Shown here: piece after piece, positions 7,068 through 11,461 of the stretch | Layout: every line of letters starts with the position of its first letter | Position numbering within the stretch: position 1 is the stretch's first letter | The notes under the pieces: model-generated | Databases searched by the model: none | Told to the model about the DNA's origin: nothing | The model's input: the letters and a program-made list of their open reading frames with translations, nothing else | Made by a program: the position numbers and the translations under genes | Assembly: GCA_002727395.1 (NCBI GenBank) | Contig: PBWY01000100.1 | Span: 1-11,461, forward strand | Reading direction: 5' to 3' | DNA from: Rhodospirillales bacterium | Lineage (GTDB): Bacteria; Pseudomonadota; Alphaproteobacteria; MPNO01; UBA2964 | Length of the DNA: 11,461 nt

Positions 7068-7579
7068 TTGGTAAGAATAAAGAAACTGAGGCCGTGTTGC
7101 AGCGGGTCTCTGACGAAATAACAGATAAAGGTTTTGTTGTAGCCCAATTGGATAAACTCGTTACTTGGGCCCAATCTGGTTCTCTCTGGCCTATGACATT
7201 TGGTCTTGCCTGCTGCGCCGTTGAAATGATGCATACGGCTGCGAGTCGGTATGATTTAGATCGTTTCGGAGTGGTATTTCGTCCCAGCCCGAGGCAGTCT
7301 GATGTGATGATTGTCGCAGGCACCCTTACGAATAAAATGGCCCCAGCCCTTCGAAAGGTCTATGACCAGATGGCTGAACCCAGATGGGTCATTTCTATGG
7401 GTTCATGTGCAAACGGTGGTGGATATTATCATTACTCTTATTCTGTGGTGCGCGGTTGTGATCGTGTTGTACCAGTTGATATTTACGTTCCGGGTTGTCC
7501 ACCGACTGCAGAGGCTCTTTTATATGGAGTTTTACAACTTCAAAGAAAAATTCAAAGTAAAAGTACTATTGCGCGTTAA
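7058..7579 (+). CDS. nuoB: NADH-quinone oxidoreductase subunit B
   Basis: NuoB carries cluster N2, the [4Fe-4S] centre that hands electrons to quinone. Its ligands are visible: the adjacent Cys52-Cys53 in LACCAVEMM, Cys117 in GSCANGGG and Cys147 in PGCPPTAEAL. I place the start at ATG 7058, giving 173 residues. AAGG at 7045-7048 precedes it by nine bases, and the start overlaps the nuoA stop by 10 nt, which suggests coupled translation. An in-frame GTG at 7037 would add only seven atypical residues. The strongly conserved core (WPMTFGLACC, RYDLDRFG, RPSPRQSDVM) is intact. Confidence 0.97.
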   Translation: MGVIGKNKETEAVLQRVSDEITDKGFVVAQLDKLVTWAQSGSLWPMTFGLACCAVEMMHTAASRYDLDRFGVVFRPSPRQSDVMIVAGTLTNKMAPALRKVYDQMAEPRWVISMGSCANGGGYYHYSYSVVRGCDRVVPVDIYVPGCPPTAEALLYGVLQLQRKIQSKSTIAR

Positions 7580-7593
7580 TCTTTAAACGGCTG

Positions 7594-8220
7594 ATGAATA
7601 TGAACAAAACCCTCCAAGATTTCGGAGATTATTTAAAGAGTTCGATGGAGAACGCTGTTGTGTCCGTGACACAAGATCGTGGCCAACTGATCGTTACTTG
7701 TAAAAAAGATGAAATAGTAAAACTTCTTACATATTTGAGAGATGATCCCAGTTGTTTATTCAAGGTTTTATTGGATGTTTGCGGGGTGGATTATCCAGAC
7801 AGAGAAAAACGGTTCGAAATAGTTTATCATTTGCAGAGTTTACGCCTTAATCAGCGAATTCGGGTTAAAGTTCTCTGTGGAGAAACTGATATAATTCCCT
7901 CGGTTACAGCTGTTTTTAGTTCTGCAAATTGGTATGAGCGCGAAACATGGGACTTGTATGGTGTCATGTTCTCTGAACACCCAGATTTAAGACGTTTACT
8001 AACGGATTATGGGTTTGATGGTCATCCGCTGAGAAAAGATTTTCCGCTGACTGGTAATGTCGAAGTTAGATACGATGAAGAACAAAAAAGAGTTGTCTAT
8101 GAGCCTGTAAAGCTTACCCAGGCTTTTAGAAGCTTTGACTTTATGAGTCCGTGGGAGGGCGCAGACTATATTCTTCCGGGAGATGAAAAAGCTGATAAAG
8201 CGATCGAAGGTGATAAATAA
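7594..8220 (+). CDS. nuoC: NADH-quinone oxidoreductase subunit C (30 kDa type)
   Basis: NuoC is a peripheral subunit of the complex I connecting arm that packs against NuoD and NuoB and has no cofactor. The 208-residue protein has the family signature at about 115-153: ERETWDLYGV, then LRRLLTDYGF and GHPLRKDFPL. It is a separate gene, not fused to nuoD as in enterobacteria. It follows nuoB by 14 bp. Two possible starts, ATG 7594 and ATG 7600, differ by two residues, and the ribosome-binding site is weak, so the outer one is given. Its TAA shares one base with the nuoD ATG (TAATG). Confidence 0.96.
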   Translation: MNMNKTLQDFGDYLKSSMENAVVSVTQDRGQLIVTCKKDEIVKLLTYLRDDPSCLFKVLLDVCGVDYPDREKRFEIVYHLQSLRLNQRIRVKVLCGETDIIPSVTAVFSSANWYERETWDLYGVMFSEHPDLRRLLTDYGFDGHPLRKDFPLTGNVEVRYDEEQKRVVYEPVKLTQAFRSFDFMSPWEGADYILPGDEKADKAIEGDK

Positions 8221-9398
8221 TGGCTGTCACCGAAATCAAGAACCTTACAATGAATTTTGGTCCCCAACATCCAGCTGCTCATGGGGTGCTTCGGCTTGTC
8301 CTAGAGATGGATGGAGAAATCGTTGAGCGTGCAGATCCTCATATTGGGTTGCTTCATCGTGGAACAGAAAAACTTATAGAACACAAAACCTATCTGCAGG
8401 CAGTGCCATATTTTGATCGTTTGGATTACGTATCCCCCATGTGTCAGGAGCATGCATTTGCCTTAGCCGTTGAAAGTTTGTTAAACATAACTCCGCCACT
8501 TCGTGGCCAATATATCCGCGTACTTTATTCAGAAATTACCCGAATACTAAACCATCTTTTGAATATCTCGGCATTTGCATTGGATGTTGGCGCTATGACC
8601 CCACTTCTATGGTGGTTTGAAGAGCGTGAGATTCTTATGGAGTTTTATGAAAGGGTATCCGGAGCGAGGCTTCATTCTGCATATTTTCGGCCAGGCGGTG
8701 TGCATCGTGATCTTCCAGAAGGTCTTACCGATGATATTATGTCATTTGTGGAACGTTTTCCGGCCATGATTGACGATGTTGAGAATCTACTTACCGAAAA
8801 TCGAATTTTTAAACAGCGTACGGTTGATATTGGAATTGCCACCCCGGAACAGGCAATGGATTGGGGCTTCTCCGGTCCCATGTTGCGGGGTTCAGGAATT
8901 CCGTGGGACCTTCGGAAATCTGAACCTTACGATGTTTATGATAAGATGGATTTTGATATACCGATTGGAAAGAATGGTGATTGTTTTGACCGCTACCTTT
9001 TGCGGCTCGAGGAGATGCGACAATCATTGCGCATCATTCGTCAATGTTTAGATCAGTTGCCTGATGGAGCTGTTCGTTCGGAGGATCCCAAATTGTCGCC
9101 GCCTCGGAGAGCTGAAATGAAACAATCAATGGAAGCTCTTATTCATCATTTTAAACTTTACACGGAAGGCTATCATGTCCCGGAAGGTGAAACCTACAAA
9201 GCGGTAGAAGCGCCGAAGGGTGAATTTGGTGTTTATCTAGTTTCTGATGGTTCGAACAAACCTTACAGATGTAAAATAAGGGCACCAGGGTTCGCGTTTC
9301 TTCAGGCAACGGATTTTCTCGGTAAAGGCTATATGTTGGCCGATGTAGTCGCTATTATCGGTTCTATGGACATAGTATTTGGTGAGATTGATCGATGA
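8220..9398 (+). CDS. nuoD: NADH-quinone oxidoreductase subunit D (49 kDa type)
   Basis: NuoD forms most of the quinone-reduction pocket beside NuoB. The 392-residue protein matches the family length and contains NFGPQHPAAHGVLR near the N-terminus, PHIGLLHRGTEKL, and the C-terminal segment ending DIVFGEIDR. His21 and Tyr70 (in FDRLDYVSP) are 49 residues apart and align with the bovine His59/Tyr108 quinone-binding pair. The start overlaps the nuoC stop by one base, with GAAGG at 8206-8210 as ribosome-binding site. The stop overlaps nuoE by four bases (ATGA). I see no odd residues. Confidence 0.98.
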   Translation: MAVTEIKNLTMNFGPQHPAAHGVLRLVLEMDGEIVERADPHIGLLHRGTEKLIEHKTYLQAVPYFDRLDYVSPMCQEHAFALAVESLLNITPPLRGQYIRVLYSEITRILNHLLNISAFALDVGAMTPLLWWFEEREILMEFYERVSGARLHSAYFRPGGVHRDLPEGLTDDIMSFVERFPAMIDDVENLLTENRIFKQRTVDIGIATPEQAMDWGFSGPMLRGSGIPWDLRKSEPYDVYDKMDFDIPIGKNGDCFDRYLLRLEEMRQSLRIIRQCLDQLPDGAVRSEDPKLSPPRRAEMKQSMEALIHHFKLYTEGYHVPEGETYKAVEAPKGEFGVYLVSDGSNKPYRCKIRAPGFAFLQATDFLGKGYMLADVVAIIGSMDIVFGEIDR

Positions 9399-10000
9399 CT
9401 CATCAAATTGAAGAGATCGAAACTTTTTCTTTTGATGACATTCACAAAGCGGAAGCAAAAATAATTGTTTCTCGCTACCCCGAGGGCAGACAGGCGAGCG
9501 CGGTATTACCGTTACTCGACTTAGCTCAACGTCAAAATGCTGGCTGGCTCTCAACAGCAGCGATGAACTACGTCGCGGACTTTCTTGAAATGCCCGCAAT
9601 AAGGGTCTACGAAGTCGCAAGTTTTTATACCATGTATAACCTAAAGCCGGTTGGTAAATATTTTGTTCAGGTTTGCACCACGACCCCTTGCGCCTTGAGG
9701 GGCTGTGAGAGGATTCTGGAAACATGCCGCGAAGAGCTGGGAATAGAAGTTGGAGAAACAACTTTAGATAATAAATTTACATTGCAAGAAGTTGAATGCC
9801 TTGGAGCGTGTGTGAATGCTCCAATGATGCAAATTGGTGACGATTATTATGAAGACTTAGATCCAGAGAGTACGAAAGCCGTTTTGAATGCTCTTAAGAA
9901 AGATGAAGTTCCAAAACCAGGGCCTCAAAGTGAAAGAAATGGTTCTGAGCCTGCGGGAGGATTAACCACCTTAACCAGCAAAACAGGAGCTAAGGTTTAA
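9395..10000 (+). CDS. nuoE: NADH-quinone oxidoreductase subunit E (24 kDa type)
   Basis: NuoE holds the [2Fe-2S] cluster N1a in the NADH-oxidising module. It has a thioredoxin-like fold with ligands Cys94 and Cys99 (CTTTPC) and Cys135 and Cys139 (CLGAC). The N-terminal helical part carries the conserved SFYTMY segment. At 201 residues it is longer than the roughly 165-residue enterobacterial form because of a Pro/Gly/Thr-rich tail from about residue 170, a feature common in alphaproteobacterial and mitochondrial-type versions. It starts in the ATGA overlap with nuoD and ends two bases before the nuoF start. Confidence 0.96.
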   Translation: MTHQIEEIETFSFDDIHKAEAKIIVSRYPEGRQASAVLPLLDLAQRQNAGWLSTAAMNYVADFLEMPAIRVYEVASFYTMYNLKPVGKYFVQVCTTTPCALRGCERILETCREELGIEVGETTLDNKFTLQEVECLGACVNAPMMQIGDDYYEDLDPESTKAVLNALKKDEVPKPGPQSERNGSEPAGGLTTLTSKTGAKV

Positions 10001-10002
10001 TA

Positions 10003-11283
10003 ATGCTTAAAGACAGTGATCGTATTTTTAACAATCTTTATGGTTTAAATGATTGGCATCTTGCCGGCGCTCGAAAAAGAGGTGACTGGGATGGCACTAG
10101 AGAGATCATGGAAAAGGGTAGAGACTGGATCATAGAAGAAGTTAAAACTTCCGGACTCCGTGGTCGTGGAGGTGCTGGTTTTCCGAGTGGTCTTAAATGG
10201 TCATTCATGCCAAAGGAGCCGACTGGGCGCCCACATTATCTTGTTGTCAATGCTGATGAAGGTGAACCTGGAACATGTAAAGACCGCGATATGATTAGAA
10301 ACGATCCCCATAAACTTGTAGAAGGGTGTCTTCTTGCCGGCTTTGGTATGGGAGCAAACGCGGCCTACATTTATATTAGGGGAGAATTTTATAGGGAGGC
10401 TGAACACCTACAAACAGCAATTGATGAAGCTTATGAAGAAGGTCTAATAGGAAAAGATGCGTGTGGATCAGGATATGATTTTGATGTTTACGTGCATAGA
10501 GGGGCTGGTGCTTATATTTGCGGGGAGGAAATGGCCTTGATAGAGAGTTTGGAAGGCAAGAAGGGCATGCCGCGCCTTAAACCGCCTTTTCCGGCCGCAA
10601 TGGGTCTTTATGGTTGTCCAACTACTGTTAATAATGTTGAAACAATCGCTGTCACGCCAACAATTTTGCGCAGAGGGTCTGAGTGGTTTTCCTCTCTGGG
10701 TAGAGAAAATAATACTGGTACAAAAGTATTTTGTATATCGGGGCATGTTAACAATCCTTGTAACGTCGAAGAGGAAATGGGCATTTCCCTAAAGGACCTT
10801 ATTGAAAAGCATGCTGGAGGAGTAATTAGTGGGTGGGATAACCTCAAGGCAATTATTCCCGGTGGGGCATCAGTTCCAATGATTCCGAAATCTATATGCG
10901 ACACTGTCTTAATGGATTTTGACTCACTTAAAGAAGTACGTTCTGGCCTTGGTACGGCAGCGGTGATTGTTATGAATCAATCAGCAGATGTAGTAGCTGC
11001 AATAGCTCGGTTATCAAAATTTTATAAACATGAGAGTTGTGGACAGTGTACGCCTTGCCGCGAGGGGACAGGTTGGATGTGGAGGGTTATGGAACGGCTT
11101 GTCGTAGGCGATGCAGAGGTTGAAGAAATTGATACCCTGCTCGATGTAGCAAGCCAGGTTGAAGGACATACTATTTGTGCTCTTGGTGATGCCGCAGCTT
11201 GGCCTATTCAAGGACTGGTCAGACACTTCCGGTTTGAAATTGAAGAAAGAATAAATTCTAGAAAAGAAAAGGCAGCAGCCTAA
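10003..11283 (+). CDS. nuoF: NADH-quinone oxidoreductase subunit F (51 kDa type)
   Basis: NuoF binds NADH and FMN and carries the [4Fe-4S] cluster N3, so it is the electron entry point of complex I. In its 426 residues the glycine-rich GLRGRGGAGFPSGLKW lies at 51-66, NADEGEPGT (flavin/NADH site) at 83-91, and GAGAYICGEE at 167-176. The N3 ligands are Cys346, Cys349 and Cys352 in ESCGQCTPC, and Cys392 in TICALGD. AAGG at 9992-9995, seven bases before the ATG, supports the start. Length and motifs are complete. nuoG follows after 14 bp. Confidence 0.98.
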   Translation: MLKDSDRIFNNLYGLNDWHLAGARKRGDWDGTREIMEKGRDWIIEEVKTSGLRGRGGAGFPSGLKWSFMPKEPTGRPHYLVVNADEGEPGTCKDRDMIRNDPHKLVEGCLLAGFGMGANAAYIYIRGEFYREAEHLQTAIDEAYEEGLIGKDACGSGYDFDVYVHRGAGAYICGEEMALIESLEGKKGMPRLKPPFPAAMGLYGCPTTVNNVETIAVTPTILRRGSEWFSSLGRENNTGTKVFCISGHVNNPCNVEEEMGISLKDLIEKHAGGVISGWDNLKAIIPGGASVPMIPKSICDTVLMDFDSLKEVRSGLGTAAVIVMNQSADVVAAIARLSKFYKHESCGQCTPCREGTGWMWRVMERLVVGDAEVEEIDTLLDVASQVEGHTICALGDAAAWPIQGLVRHFRFEIEERINSRKEKAAA

Positions 11284-11297
11284 GTGGATTTGATAAT

Positions 11298-11461
11298 ATG
11301 CCAAAACTGACCATTGATGATGTGGAAATCGAGGTGCCTGATGGGGTTACCGTTTTGCAGGCCTGTGAGTTGGCAGGGGTAGAAGTACCAAGATTTTGTT
11401 ATCATGAACGTCTCTCAGTTGCTGGTAATTGTCGCATGTGTCTCGTTGAAGTTTCACCGGG
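11298..11461 (+). CDS. nuoG: NADH-quinone oxidoreductase subunit G, N-terminal part (cut by window end)
   Basis: The last 164 bases encode the first 54 residues of NuoG, starting MPKLTIDDVEIEV. This is the ferredoxin-like domain that carries cluster N1b. Three of its four ligands are present: Cys34 in PRFCYHE, and Cys45 and Cys48 in GNCRMC, with the classical x10 and x2 spacings. The fourth ligand, further Fe-S domains and the molybdopterin-like domain lie beyond the window. The start is 14 bp after the nuoF stop, and the ribosome-binding site is weak. The truncation is due only to the window edge. Confidence 0.95.
   Translation, partial: MPKLTIDDVEIEVPDGVTVLQACELAGVEVPRFCYHERLSVAGNCRMCLVEVSP

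Noticed and set aside
7311..7586. Second plus-strand ORF inside nuoB, and other overlapping or antisense ORFs across the nuo genes.
   Set aside because: They lie in alternative frames of strongly conserved genes and show no domain, start signal or composition of their own.

Overview
This window looks like a chromosomal segment of a moderately AT-rich alphaproteobacterium, probably a free-living uncultured lineage. The reasons are separate nuoC and nuoD genes, a compact nuoA-B-C-D-E-F-G order, alphaproteobacterial-looking Nuo proteins, and a tRNA-Asp gene upstream of nuo. In many alphaproteobacteria I recall tRNA genes and hupB lying just before nuoA. The lineage is inferred from gene content, not from a search.

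Layout. (1) Positions 28-104 hold tRNA-Asp(GUC) with an encoded CCA, followed by a weak hairpin plus T-tract. (2) Positions 294-2536 hold a large unrecognised protein with two basic coiled coils, a TPR/Sel1-like helical middle and a beta-rich C-terminal end. Its signal peptide lies in a different frame from the body, and the two frames meet at a run of seven T. (3) Positions 2656-4383 (+) hold a thiamine-diphosphate enzyme of the acetolactate synthase/decarboxylase superfamily. (4) Positions 4483-6515 (-) hold a two-gene unit convergent to it: a metallo-beta-lactamase-fold hydrolase and, upstream of it, a double-cupin protein. (5) Positions 6702-11461 (+) hold the start of the respiratory complex I operon: nuoA to nuoF complete, and the first 54 codons of nuoG, cut by the window end.

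The nuo genes work together. NuoE, NuoF and NuoG form the NADH-oxidising module (FMN and Fe-S clusters), NuoB, NuoC and NuoD the quinone-reducing connecting arm, and NuoA part of the membrane arm. They are packed with overlaps or very short gaps, which implies translational coupling in one transcript. The region between the tRNA and nuo is accessory. The ThDP enzyme, MBL hydrolase and double cupin may form a small catabolic set for an oxo-acid or lactone-type compound, but the substrate cannot be read from the sequence.

The most notable points are the split signal peptide at the T7 tract, the cupin protein whose N-terminal metal site appears degenerate while its C-terminal site keeps three histidines, and the placement of about 6.5 kb of accessory genes between tRNA-Asp and nuoA. 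I saw no CRISPR array, transposase, integrase or recognisable phage gene.
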